From: Hypoxylon rubiginosum
Taxonomy: Eukaryota > Ascomycota > Sordariomycetes > Xylariales > Hypoxylaceae
Direction: 5' to 3'
NCBI GenBank assembly: GCA_902806565.1
Contig: CADCXA010000025.1
Location: 1,116,001-1,180,000 of the forward strand
Length of the DNA: 64,000 nt
Below the pieces are notes generated by a model. The model saw only the letters and a program-made list of their open reading frames with translations, was not told where the DNA came from and ran no database searches. Positions within the stretch are counted from its first letter, which is position 1; every line of letters begins with the position of its first letter. Positions 22,659 to 36,035 of the stretch are shown one piece after another. Made by a program: the position numbers and the translations under genes.

Positions 22659-25111
22659 CTATTGAGTGTCCTCGTCATCATCATCTCCTTCGTCTTCAGA
22701 ATCTGAGTCAAGCTCCATATTTAGGTGGACGCTCTCATCATCGCTCTCGTCGTCTTCGTCCTTGTCCTCTTGGCTGGCGACCTTACTTTTACTTGTTGCA
22801 GGATCCCGGCCCGGCGCGTCAAGAGTAGCTGTAGCCGTTCTGGTGCTCGACACGGATGCGCTGCTGATAGTTGTCGCGGTCGTGTCGATCTCGACCCGTT
22901 TCGAGACGGCAATATCCGCGTCCTCGTTCTTCCGCTTGAGCGAGTTATTGGGCGGTGATTGCTCTACTATAGTTGTATGCTCTTCAGACGTGACGACTGT
23001 TTCCGACGACGGCTTGGAAAGGAACAGGCTCGGTGTTGTTACTTCCATCTCGGTAGGTCGCGTGACAGGGGTAATCGGTGCTTCAGCGGTCGTAGCTGTA
23101 GCGGATATAGAGGAAGAGAATGCTGAAGAGGGTTCGAATGGCCGATTAAACAAGAAGCTATTCGTCGAAGGTCTTTCTTCTACCTCGTCTTCGACTTGCT
23201 CGTCATCGACGTCCATGAAGAAATCATCCCTTGCCCCGGTTACTAGGGGTCGAAAGTTGAACCGTAATATTTCAACACTCTCGTCCCGAGGAAATTGTTG
23301 AGTTAGATAGGGCAATATGACCTGCGGCGTCCTGCCACTTCTGTCTCGCGAGGGATGTAACACGCTTGCTACTTGAGCATCCCGATTCCGGCATAGAATC
23401 GCAGTTTTTAGCATGTGGGCTCGAAGGGACGAAGGAAGATGCTGTTGAGGCACACGGCTAAAGAGGGTAGTTAAGAGTGTTTCAGCTGCTGAGATATGTT
23501 CTGCGCTCAGTGATACGGTGACCGATTCATCCTTAGCGTTATTATTGAGGAAAGCGTCGGCATTCTGACTGACGGATTTGTTTTTTTGCCCATCCTGAAG
23601 AGTAGAAGTCAACTGCTTTGGGCGCTTGAGATGACCAGCAGATCCCAAGAGGTCACGACAGCATGACTTAATAACGAGACCCAAGCTCTCAACAGTCAGC
23701 TTTGCCATTGTTGTCCCATATATTTGGAGAATCTCGTGAGTCAGAGTAAAGGTCATCGTCCGGATTTCAGGAAGGCGGTAGCATGATTCGAACATTCGCA
23801 GTAGCTGCTCGAGTGATTCCTGGGCTACTGGCACGAAATTCCTTCCAAGTCGTCGTATCATAGTGTGAAGCAATCTTACTGCAGCAAGTTGAATGTAGGG
23901 AAATACCGTCCACAATTCGTCTTTCTCCTCCCTACCAACGGCTGCATTCATTTGGACCGACTGATGTTTTTCTTTCCCTGGAATCGGCGGCATTATTGAA
24001 GATACCCTCGTAATAATGTCAATAAGTTCGCTGACCGGAATAGTGATAACCGTCTTCGTACGACACCTAAGATATTCGCCAATGAAGTCCAATAGACCAA
24101 TCATCCTTTCGCTGCCCGCATAGATGCCATTCCACGGGGAGAATTGGTCCGGACTGATGCTGCCACCTTGCGGCTCTTTATCAAAATTCATCTTGTTTGA
24201 TGTATGATCTGACCGGTGGCCAGATACCGGCTCCCAACTTTCTTGGACAGCTCGAAAGACCTGATCAGCTGTCGAGTGGAATGTCTTGATGAGTCCATCT
24301 AAATGTTTGGCCCATTCGGTAGAGTCTCCGCCCTTCACGGCAGTCATGTGAAGCTTTATCACTAGTCGCCGACTGCTTGCCTGCAAAGATGTTGGGATAA
24401 TTGTGCCATCCGAAATGGTCGGCGCAATGAATGATCGAGCCTCGGTCCTGATTTTGCCTGCGAACTGGCGCATGGTAGTGGGATATAAGGGGACTATAGT
24501 CGAAAAGGCTTCGAAAATAGTCTCAACGAGACTGTTAGGTATTTTGGGAGCTTTGCTAGACGCAGGAGGTTTCAGGATCTGAAGACATGCTGTAGCAAAC
24601 GTAGGAAGGGTAGGCGTGACAATCTCCCGGACTAATGTTGGGTAGGCATGCATTAGAGTGTATATCTTTATCAGAGTCACAATACACAGATCTTTGACAA
24701 CCGCAGGGTCTTTTCTCTATTTCCTGTTAGTAGTCTTACCAGGATTACAGGGTGTGAGACACTTACTTGAAGATTGGATAGCAATCCCTGGACCCATTGC
24801 TTAGATGTTCGAAAGCATTCCCAGCCGCCGGTCTCTACCGTAGCTTTTACTAGGGCAATTCCAACGAAGCGACCTCGAGTCGTCCTGCTGCCCAGAAGTG
24901 CTGATATTCGAGTTTTCAGCTTGTGGACGAGCACCGCTGACTCTGAAGAACTCTCAGAAGCTTTCGCCTCCTGAGGCTTTGATAGGGGCTCTTGACAACG
25001 CAGCAGGTCTTTGAGGAGGGAAGGTAGTAAAGCTGGAAGCTGCTCTGCCTCTGTCGAGGTCAGTCTCCGACAGAGACTGCGTAGCTCCGGCGGTAGTGCA
25101 GCAAACGCCAT
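22659..25111 (-). CDS. RIX1: Pre-rRNA-processing protein Rix1
   Basis: Two exons, 25111-24767 and 24716-22659, separated by a 50-nt intron with GTAAGT donor and CTACTAAC branch site, giving 800 residues. The N-terminal half is the helical-repeat Rix1/PELP1 domain: LPPELRSLCRRLTS near the start, GRFVGIALVKATVETGGWECF and, rebuilt over the junction, RKDPAVVKDLCIVTLIKIYTL. The C-terminal ~200 residues are low-complexity with Ser/Thr/Pro and end in an acidic tail rich in Asp/Glu. Rix1 with Ipi1 and Ipi3 forms the complex needed for ITS2 processing and maturation of the 60S pre-ribosome in the nucleus. The length and acidic tail fit filamentous-fungal orthologues. It shares the 693-bp region 25112-25804 with the divergent YPP1 gene. 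Confidence 0.9.
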
Positions 25112-25804
25112 GATAAAAAATTGCTTCTTCAGCTCTAGCCTGATAGTCTAGACTTTGCTGAAGATGGCCTTCCCATATATAAATATGATACCCCAAGCCC
25201 TCAAAATCTGCACGGCTAATGGCTTATAGCTTCGTGTGAGTTTTTCTCAGTTATAGAATGACTGAGCTGTGGGATTTGTGACTGAAAATGGAAAGGTGAT
25301 AAATGTAGGAGTGAAAGTGTCGATTTTGTGACCAATGACCTATTAAGAAAACGACGAGGACTTCTTCAATTCTCAACTTAACTCGTGAACTTTTTTTTAG
25401 TTATCGATAAACTTTTTAGCGGGTCGCTACAGCTTACCGGTTAAGTACAATATTTGTTTGATGGATGCTCAGTGTGCGAATGTACGGTATTGTTACATAA
25501 AGAGGGCCCATTTAAGAATATAGCAGCATTAATTATTTAATGAAGTCATGACATATGTATTTCCCCTGGCCAAGGCAGTGTTTAATTTTAACTAAGTCGC
25601 AGGGGCCGCGACGACTTCCGGGGGCCATTTATTTCGGTGCCAACCTGACCCTAGGCATATTCTTGCCTGTCTGGTTCATATGACGCCTGCAAACTTGTAG
25701 CACCCGAGAGCACGGTAGTACGAATCGAAATGCTATTAGAGGAAAACGATCAATAGCGCGGTTACTGAGACTTCGGCTGGTTCTCTGGACGAGCTATCGT
25801 CAGA
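25112..25804. promoter_or_regulatory. Shared divergent promoter region of RIX1 and YPP1
   Basis: 693 bases between two divergent start codons. It is A/T-rich in 25250-25560 with a T-tract at 25391-25398 and no other gene. Bidirectional promoter activity is inferred from geometry. Confidence 0.45.
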
Positions 25805-28800
25805 ATGAGTGTGCGTGCTCCCCCTCCTGTGTTCCGGTGTTATAGTTACTTAACCATAACTCCACAGAAATCGGGCAAAGTATCGATATATCTAGGTCGG
25901 CTGGAGGACGCCAGATGCGACGGAGAATGGAAAGAAGTCCCGGAGCTTGTACGAAAGGTTCGAAAGCATGCCGCTGACAGATTATGTATGCTTCTCTATC
26001 GCATCTCCCCCTTTTATGAAAACCCATCTCTAATATCCCGGTGTATATATAGGCCTTACAACCACTGCCGAGATCGAATTTGCCATCATTCAAGCTTCTC
26101 AAAAGCAGAAGCCTGGGTCGAGGCCCGCAACCGCCATCTCCCCAAATGACCTAAACGTTGCACAATTAGCACCCAGGTTACTAAGTGCCATCGACGCCGA
26201 GAACACCTATCCCGAAGACAGATATCAAGCCCAAGTCTGCGTGGGGTGGCTTCATTGGATCGCTGGCGAGTACGAGTTCGCCTCTGCTCGGCTGCCACGG
26301 AACCTCGAGAGCGAATTGCCCCAACTCGACCAGCCGATTGGTATTTCTGAGTGGACTAGAGTATGTTCTCTCAAGGCTGCATATCTGAAGGCCAACTGCC
26401 TCGTGCGAGAGGAGAACAGAGTTGAAGCGCTTGGCACCTTCGAGTCAGCACTTGCCTCGCTGTCCCATGTATGGTCTGGCCAGAAGGGCCGCAAACAGTT
26501 GCGGTTCTGGGCTGAACTCTTCTTGACCGAATACTGCATGCTGCAAGCTCAAGCCCTAGAAAGAGGCGAGAAAACTCTCGAGGATGCTAACTCGTTGGCG
26601 CCGTTTCGTTCCTGGGCCAGGTACTGGGAGGTGTCTAAGGACCAGGGCACCCCTCTTGTCGGTGGCTATGGCTTCCAGGGAGCCGTACGGAGGAGAACGG
26701 TGTGGAATGAATATTACGCTGCCATCTCGGGCATATTGCAGCAAGACTTGCCCTTCCCGACCGGCTTTGTGGGTGTCACTACCAGCGCATCGGCTAAAAA
26801 CCAGCTTCGGATGGAGTTAAAGAAGGTCGAGACGGCGTATGAGGTACTCCTTCTGAGCGAAACTTCTTTTCCGCGAGCCGACGAGCAAAGACAAGAAGTG
26901 GAAGACTTTGCCGCAGCTGTAATGAAGAACTGGAGTGTCTTGAGCGGGCGTGATTGGCATGAACAAGATCTCGGGCCTGGCGGTAAAGAGGGACTCAGTC
27001 GTGGGGTACTGGAAATCCTCTACCGAGCCGCCACTAAAACGTTTCATTCTACGGCCATATTACGATATTTATTCACCGTTCACCTCTCAGTTGCTGAATT
27101 CGATCTAGCTTTTCACGCGTTCCATTCGTACTTGGAGATTGTTAAGAAAGGGAAAGCCCGCGTCGACAAGACTGGCCACCCAGAGCCAAGTCTCGATGAC
27201 GATGCGACCGTCCTGGAAACTATTTCTTTAGCGATTACAGCTCTCTGCAAATATGGCTTCCGTGACGCTGCAGAAAAGGCGCGCGATCTAGGTGTAGAGT
27301 TAGAAGGCATGCTGCAGAAACTACCAGCACCACTTCATAACGCGCAGGATAATATCACGACGCTAGACGAGGAGGATGGAAACGGTGTCATATTGCATCC
27401 GAGAATAACTTCTAGGGTGTACGCCTTATCATGGCAGGCTATTGGCATTTCGCAGGCACAGTGGTCTCGAACCACGTACGATACATCTAGTAGAACTGAG
27501 ACCCAAGCCAAGGCCATCCGAAGCTTCCAGAAGTCGCTGTCGCCAGAAAATGGAAATCCAACAGATGTCAGAACCCTGTTCACCCTCGGTCTGCTGCTCT
27601 CAGAGCAAAGAGAGCTGACCGCAGCTATCGATATTGTCAAAGCTGCACTCATGTCTAATAAGAAGACCGGAGACCAATCTCTCGAATCTGGATCGTACTG
27701 GCGGGAGCGCTCGCTGATACCCTTGTGGCACCTCCTTGCACTCTTACTAAGTGCTAGGCAAGACTTCATAATGGCTGCCCGAGCTTGCGAGGGGGCGTTC
27801 GAGCAATTCGACGATCCGGCGGTTTTATTCGGATCACCAGACTTGCAGGGCGCGTTCCGAAGCGAGCACCTTAACGAGGCCGAGCTTCGAGACGAGAAGG
27901 CTCGGGCGAAAGGGCTTGTTGACGAAATGGATGATCTTGAGAAGGAGGGTATGATCGAAGTGAAAATGACCCAGCTTGCCCTCTTAGAGCTATTAGAAGG
28001 ACCCGAAGTTGCAGTGAACGCAAGCCACGAGTTATTGGTCCTCTACACAAGGCTATTCGGCAGTCTTCAGCCAAAGGCGCCTGCTACAACCCAAAAGCAG
28101 ACGATGGAGGTTCCGAAAAGCTCAGCCGGTACAATCAAGAGCCTGCGTGGTAGCATCTTTGGCAGCAAAGCAGATAGAACGTCTCGAAACCTTAAGCATG
28201 TCAGCACTGCGGAAAGCGCTAAATCTACGATCTTGCCGGAGAGGCCCCAAACCACCCAAACCACGGCGAGCACTGCTACCTCGGCCCCCACTATACAGGT
28301 TACCAAGGAGAACGGAGAAAGCGGGGATTCTCGACGATCTAGAAGATCATCGAGCATTCGCGGACGACGCAGTGAGTCGGGAAGGCGAAATAGCTTAAAA
28401 AAGCGAGAGCCCAGTGCCCAGCCACGGCGAGCGTCCAGCAGTGGTGGAGTACCCAATCGGCCGACTATCGTGGATGGTGAGGACTACTACACACCTTTAG
28501 CAGACGGAGCAGCGCAAGAACGAGTGGATTTCTTCGCATCGAATAGTAGAGTTGACATATCTAGACAGCAGTCCTTTTCCAAGGGCCGCGGGTTGCTACG
28601 ATTTGACTCCTCCGCTTCGTCGACCAGAGGCTCTGCCAATGGTTCCGATAGTCTGGTTCTGGACTCGCTTTCGCAGTCTAATCCACTACCTATGGTGCAA
28701 TTCCCGAAAGAACAAGTTAAACGACAGAGGCAAACCGTGCTCATAAGAGTGTGGTTAATGATTGCCGCATTCTATCGACGCGCCAAAATGCACAGCGACG

Positions 28801-29648
28801 CTAAAGGCGCAATTGACGAGGCTGAGAAATTAGTAGATAATCTAGAAGGTGAAGTGGCCAAAGACGTGAGCAGCTCTGTGACATTGCGGGATCCTGGCTG
28901 GGGCGGGAAAAAGTCTGTCGAAGAGCTTTGGGGTGATGTGCAGAGTGAGGTAAGAAGAAGTCAAATCTCCATTCACGCCATATCTGCTAACCGCAACACA
29001 ACACAGAGGGGCTATCTTGCAGTTTCGGAAGAAGCGCCATACGTAGCGAGAGAGTACTTCGAAGAAGCTCTCATGCACTATCCGGACCACCCTTCCGCAA
29101 TTGTTGGATTATCTAATATCCTCCTTGACATATACAGTGAAGAACTTTTACCCCCTCCGGCAATTCCTAGTATCATCCTACCAGAGGGCCAATCGACAAA
29201 TTTGCTTCCAGCAAAGTCGAGAGTGCAAAACGCCCACGCCAGTTCTAACAGGATAAGAAACCTTCCAGCATTGCCTTCGACGCCGTTAGGACTCGGAGGC
29301 GGTATAGCTGATAGCCTGATGTCACCGTTATCGAATCAGACGTCCTCCGCTGCTTACGAATCAAGCAGCTCCTCAGTCGAGGAACTCCCAGCTCCTTACA
29401 AAGCGGTTTCTTTGCCTCTTGTCGATCGACTTGCCGCTCGAGATAGAGCTTATGGATTGCTGTCTGGGCTTACCAAATTAGGCACCGGGTGGAATTATTC
29501 GGACGCATGGTTTGCCTTGGCTAGGGCACACGAGGAAAGTGGGCAACCCGACAAGGCGAAGGGAGCACTTTGGTGGTGTGTGGAGCTCGAGGAAGCGATG
29601 GGCGTCCGCGAATGGAGCTGTGTCAGTGCCAATGGCTACGTGCTGTAG
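25805..29648 (+). CDS. YPP1: Ypp1 / TTC7-like TPR protein (PI4-kinase Stt4 partner)
   Basis: Exons 25805-25985, 26053-28949 and 29007-29648 give 1239 residues. The first junction rebuilds DRLCLTTTAEIEFAI. The second removes 57 nt with GTAAGA donor, CTGCTAACC branch and ACACAG acceptor; it has no stop and keeps frame, so retention would add 19 residues. Early marks are EDARCDGEWKEVPELVRKVRKH and GWLHWIAGEYEFASARLP. The middle carries helical repeats and a Ser/Arg-rich linker (about 680-760). C-terminal TPR units include REYFEEALMHYPDHPSAIVGLSNILLDIY and WFALARAHEESGQPDKAKGALWWC. In yeast Ypp1 with Efr3 recruits the PI4-kinase Stt4 to the plasma membrane. A 39-nt GT..AG segment near 25829-25867 might also be an intron, so the first residues are uncertain. 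Confidence 0.88.
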
Positions 29649-31198
29649 GCGGCCTTTACGCCAGACGCCAGTAGAAACAGAATTATCGACATTATGACTC
29701 TACGTTCGATTGACGGACAACCCATAAAACCTGGCATATGGGGAGGAGAGAAAAAAAAGTTAGCGACTAACGGGGTTTGGTGGATGTACCGGCGTGTGAT
29801 AGATTGTCCAATGGTGTGGGTGTCATTGATTTCTCACTCCGTACCCGTGGAGCATATTTCATACGTCTCTGCGTTCCTAGACCAGGATTGATACCCTCAC
29901 GTGGCTTATTTGATTCTCCAATAAAAGGTGTAATGATATATAGACTTAATTCAGAAGCTGATCCCTGGTCATAGTTAGTTGAGCTCCACGTTGACTTAAG
30001 CATTTCGAACTTCTCCACCATCCCTACCTTCTTCATCTTCTCTATTCTTTTTTAGTCGAGAAAGCTTATTTCAAGCTCCCGCACGATTCAAGTAATTAAC
30101 GTTAGAGTTCTCGTGATTAGAATCACGGCAGCAACCGACCGGAACTCTCGGCATGCGTTGAGGGTTTGGTAATTCATCGAGAAACCAAGATTTTTCAACT
30201 AGGATAGTAGATACTTTCGTTATTGATGATTTTTTAAGGAGTTATAGTTATGAGGTCTGATCTAATCCATATGTTTATTACCTCTTTACAAGCTGGATTT
30301 CATTCGGATGTTCGTCTGCTCCCGTTTGGCTTCAGATACTACTTCTTCGCATTCACCTTGACCCTCGATCCGATACAGCGGAATGAATGACGCGAGAACC
30401 CAGAATACCAGACCATGGCTTTGGGTATGAACTATGATTTAAGTTTACCCAGCTACCAAATGATTCCAAACAACATTCTAGATTCAATAGGGAACAGGGT
30501 TCTTCCTCGCCTCTATCAACATCGTTACCGACATAGTGATTTCACTTACTAGCCCGACAGCGTTAACAATACACTGATAAACTGGGGATTTGTATTTATA
30601 ATTATCAATCGCCACGTCCGGGCTACGTCCGTGAATGTTTATTTCGCACCACGGCCTTGGACGCGGTTCGCCTCCCGCTGGAATGGTGATGAATAATCGG
30701 ATCGATCCATCTTGACATCCCTTGACTTGGAAGCTGGAATGAGTACACATCCCGCTAACCCCACAAACGCGAGGGATGGCCCTTCTAGATGCCAATAAGG
30801 CAAACCAACCATACCATCATCATTCTTCCAAACTTTATACAAACCCGCGTCATGCCGCCTTATAGTTATCATGGTAGATCTAGATGAGTCTATACACTTG
30901 CATACCAGGAACTCGGTTGTGTCGCGATAGGGATGAGATATCGTGTCGTCAATTGTCGTCAATAGTCGTCAATAGTAAACTTAATCTCGTCCAGACCATA
31001 TTATGGGAAGAAGAATTCCTTGCCTCTCGGTCTAAGATTGCTGTCTCGCCATGTGTATAAGAAACTGACCTTATCCCCTTCCAAGTCATCTATTTCGCTA
31101 TTTCCCATATCACCAGTATCAAGACTATATTCATTCATAAGAATTCACTCTACACTTTGAATACACCTTTATATATTCTACACGTACACAGCATCAAT
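29649..31198. other. Intergenic region upstream of the His-rich protein gene
   Basis: No gene seen. A/T-rich around 30030-30300. A three-copy 10-nt tandem (AATWGTCGTC) lies at 30945-30975, about 225 bases upstream of the His-rich gene. Confidence 0.45.
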
Positions 31199-31754
31199 AT
31201 GCAGATTACAAAATCACTCCTAGCTGCTGTCCTGCTCATGGGAACCAACGTCCTAGCTGCGCCGGCCCCGAGTGAGGCTGTAGCATCTCTAAATGAGCGT
31301 GCCGCAGTTGACGTAAGTTTATCTGCTATGTTACTTCCGGTAGTAAAATGCTAATGTTTTCATAATATAGAACGACGTCCAGATGGTCGGGAGAGATCCC
31401 AAAGACGACCACTGGAACCCCAACGGCTGGAAGGGCAAGGGCAAGGGCAAAGGTGGTAAAGACAACGGCCGCCATGATCACGACCACGATCACGACCGCG
31501 ACCACCGTCACCGCCACGGGGAGCACCACGACGACAAGTGGCCCCGGGGCGAGTACGGCGGCGAGGAGGGTGAGCATGGCGGAGAAGAGGGTGAGCACGG
31601 CGGCGAATACGGCGGCGGATATGGTGGTGGATACGGTGGTGGCTGGGGTGACAAGAGGGAAGAGAAGCGCAATGATGAGAAGGAAGAGTGGCGCCATCAT
31701 CACCACCATCACCACCACGAGGGCGGATGGGGATACGAAGGTCACGATGACTAA
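31199..31754 (+). CDS. Small secreted His/Gly-rich protein
   Basis: Exons 31199-31312 and 31371-31754 (58-nt intron; GTAAGT donor, GCTAAT branch, ATATAG acceptor), giving 165 residues. Residues 1-20 are a clear signal peptide (MQITKSLLAAVLLMGTNVLA) followed by APAPS. The mature part is low-complexity: a Lys/Gly run (59-68), an HDHDHDHD block (73-80) with further His/Arg, two copies of a GGEEGEH unit (101-114), a Gly/Tyr repeat (116-130), a charged segment, and eight consecutive His (147-154). There is no cysteine in the mature chain. No enzyme family fits. The His/Asp clusters suggest binding of Zn, Ni or Cu outside the cell; this is inference from composition only. An upstream ATG at 31157 is in another frame and would place the signal peptide internally, so it was not chosen. 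Confidence 0.75.
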
Positions 31755-32667
31755 ATTGAAACTGATGGAAAAGCTACTGGAAATAGGTTTTATGATTATG
31801 ATGATTACTCGGCACGGATACAATAATGGACAGTCTTTCTTTACTTCGTATAATGTGTCTTTGTGAATACTCTTCTGCTTCGTACCACTTTAGTGAATGA
31901 TTCTAGCTATCAACTCCAGGTAGGCAACTTTCCTAAGTTCAAATGGCACTGAACGTGGATTATAGTTTTGACTGATTGTTTAGACATTCAAAACCTGACT
32001 TGCTGACTGGAAAGTGTACTATCATTTTTCGAATTATCCTAGATATATTCATTCTACATGCCTGGAGGCCTAACTTATACAACAATTTAAAGGTCGCATG
32101 TCATCTTTCAATCCTGTCTTCCCTGTTGCCGTAAAATTCAATAGGCAAAAATTCGTAAGACATTCTTTGAGACAAGTAAATATTTACTTCGATACTCGAA
32201 GTTGGAAAGTCTCGCGTCGAGTTACACCAGACCCTCCCATGAGGTTAAAGGGGTTCAGGGGCTAACGTGGACCGGGGCCGCTAACCTTTCGGCCGCGAGT
32301 GCCCACTATAATCAATCGGAAACGTCCAATACCACGTGATGGCGGCTAAGAAGAAACGATTCGATCCTCCCTTTCTTCGAGAGCTAGGTATTGAGCGTTG
32401 TCTAAAATTCTCCCTTTATCACAAAATCATTTAGATAGATAACCTCATAACCCTGTGGGCAATCGAAGTCTTCATGCAGCAGGCGACGATGGAATGTTAC
32501 CTAATAATTTAATCAACTCCAAACAAATCCTTCCCGCGTCTGTCTTTTTCTATATATATAAATTGACCCCCGCCGGTATTTCAACAACTCTCATTGGTCC
32601 GCCATAAGAACAGCAAAAACATCGGACAAACGACATAGATACACACACACATACAACACTTCAAAAG
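31755..32667. other. Intergenic region with promoter of the methyltransferase gene
   Basis: No gene seen. A TATA-like stretch (CTATATATATAAATT) lies at about 32550-32564, roughly 105 bases before the methyltransferase start, followed by a CACACACACACATACA repeat at 32641-32656 in the likely leader. Confidence 0.5.
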
Positions 32668-33936
<1,269 letters not shown>

Positions 33937-34132
33937 TCCACACACAAAAATTTGAGTAAAAGCTGCTCCGTAGTCTCCATTGGGTCCTGCATGTGCCGAT
34001 CTCCTTGTCTCGCCTCATGACACTTCATGCGTGCAAAGTACTCTCCATCAACGCTTACTCTTGCCGCCCAGCTTCACCTTACTGATGTTTCACCCCCTTT
34101 TCACCGGTCCACCTCGCTACGTCCCCGGGAAA

Positions 34133-36035
34133 TCAAGACTCCGACAATTTGAACAGGAAGGGGTCCAGCCCTTTCACGCCGACGTCGATCCTGAACAGCG
34201 CGCCGCTGAGCTCGACCTCCTCGGGCGTGCCCTCGCCCTCCTCCATGCCGGCGGACGTGACGAACAGCTCGGTGCCGACGAACTGGGTGCACGTGATGCA
34301 CTTAGTAGGCAGGCGCACCTCGCCGACGAGGCGGCCCTCCGGCGAGATCTTCAGGACGCGGCTCTCGCCGTAGACGGCCTGCCAGAGGTATCCCTCGACG
34401 TCGACGCGGAAGCCGTCGGGTTCCCCCGGGCCGTCGTGCACGTAGAAGGCGCGCTCGCCCGACGCGTCGCCCGTCCGCGGGTCGTAGTCGTAGGCGTGGA
34501 TCGTGCGCGCCGTCGAGTGCGTGAAGTACAGCGTCCGCCCGTCCGGGGACCAGCCGACCGAGTTCGGGATCGTCACCGGGTGCCGCACCGTCCGCGCCGC
34601 GCGCGCGGTCCCGTCGATCAGGAACAGGGAGCCTAGAAAGGGGAGAAGAAGAAAAATATCAATATCAAAATGAACATTTCCCGGTTTTCTCGGTCATCTC
34701 GCTTCGCTTTGCTCTGATATCTTATCATCATATCATATATCACACCACAAGACGCAACACAACAGCAACCACGAACGCTTCGCAATTGTCAGGCCACTGA
34801 GCGACGTTGGGATTTCCCCTTGCGTGCATATAACCCGTAAGACATATGCCTCCCTCCTCCCCATAAACAGGAAAAAATAATAATAATAAAAGGTTTGTCG
34901 TAGCAGCAGCGAGTGAGTGCAACGTATAAAACCCAACAAATATTTGTTTATAGTCTGTTCTCCGCCTCGCTCGAGATTAAATCATTCCCCGCTAGACATA
35001 TATCTGGCGGGCATGTGAGAGGGAGGGGTATTGAGGTTGAGATGGTTACAAGGGGGGGGAGAATTCAATATCCTACGATGCCCTTTCCCCTTCCAGTCCC
35101 TGCATGCCGCCAAGGCATAGAGAGATGGATAGAAAGAAGAGGGGTCCCTCGCCTATATGTACGATGTATGTATGGTATGTGTGGATGTGTGGATGTATGG
35201 GTGTAGGTAGGGTATGTAAGGTAAGGTAAGGTAAGGTGTATCATATATATCAAAGGACCCTTGATCCTTATCACGAGGCGCGCGAAATGAGATGCGGCCG
35301 GGGTCCGCTTCCCGCGGGTCCTTCTTCCTCCCCTCCCCTCCTCCCTGGCCCGCGGGCGCAACCTAATAATCCTGGAAAAGAGATAATAATAAATTTCTCC
35401 GTTGTCGCTCTCACTCTCTCTCAACGTACTTATATTGGAAGAGCGGAAACGTTATAATATGATGTAATGATAATAATATAAAAAAATTAGGTAGGGAAAT
35501 TATGTTGCAAAAAAGCTGAAAACTCACCCTCGGGTTGCAGGTCCAGACCGATGTCGGTCATGGTGCCGAGCCAGAAGCGGCCGTGGGGATCAACGGCGCC
35601 GTCGTTGCTGCGCAGGCGCTCGTCGTCTTCTTTCCCGTCTTTCCCGTCCGCGCTGCTAAAGCGCGTGACGTACTCGTACGCGCCGGTGCGGCGGTCCAGC
35701 ACCGCGACGCCGTACTTGGCGCCGATGGCGATGCGGTCGTGCGGGTCGACGCCTTCGATGTCCGCCGTGACGGCCACGGGCGTGTCCAGCTGGATGGTGG
35801 TTACTAGGGTCGAGGGCGACGAGCCGGCTGCGGTCAGGTCCACCGTGTGCACGCGCTGCTTCTTGATGTCGACGAACCGCAGGCTGTGCGCCGCCGCCTC
35901 GTAGTACGGGCCCTCGCCCAGCCCGCAGTGCAGGTTCAGGTACGGCTCCGTGACGTTCCACACCTGTAGTCCATTGTCGTCTGCTGGTGGCTTGGCGTCG
36001 GTATTGGTGCTGGCGGTAGACATTGTTGGTAGCAA
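34133..36035 (-). CDS. SMP-30 / gluconolactonase / regucalcin-like protein
   Basis: Two exons, 36035-35528 and 34632-34133, giving 335 residues (331 if the second ATG, MSTAST, is used). The protein is a six-bladed propeller of the SMP-30/gluconolactonase/LRE family. Metal-site residues match: E41 in GLGEGPYY, N144 in RSNDGAVDPHGRFWLGTM, N193 in IPNSVGWSPDG and D242 in EPDGF. No signal peptide is seen, so it is probably cytosolic. Relatives hydrolyse sugar lactones; the substrate is unknown. The single intron is 895 nt (34633-35527), with good GTGAGT donor and TTTCTAG acceptor, which is extreme for an ascomycete gene. Rebuilding across it restores LQPEGSLFLIDGTAR, so the exons belong together. 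Confidence 0.88.
34633..35527 (-). other. Very long (895-nt) intron of the SMP-30 gene
   Basis: The intron contains A/T-rich parts, a (GTAAG)4 repeat at 35216-35235, GTATG/GGATG repeats at 35165-35215 and GC-rich patches near 35290-35350. I see no convincing gene inside it on either strand. Confidence 0.7.
35216..35236 (+). repeat. (GTAAG)4 microsatellite
   Basis: Four tandem GTAAG units within the long SMP-30 intron, next to a less regular GTATG/GGATG stretch. Confidence 0.85.

Noticed and set aside
22666..23301. 211-codon plus-strand frame over the 3' part of RIX1
   Set aside because: Antisense shadow of the Ser/Asp-rich tail of Rix1, giving only Ser/Val-rich low complexity.
31326..31823. 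165-codon minus-strand hydrophobic frame opposite the His-rich gene
   Set aside because: Val/Ala/Thr-rich complement of His/Asp/Gly codons; the sense gene has signal peptide and intron.
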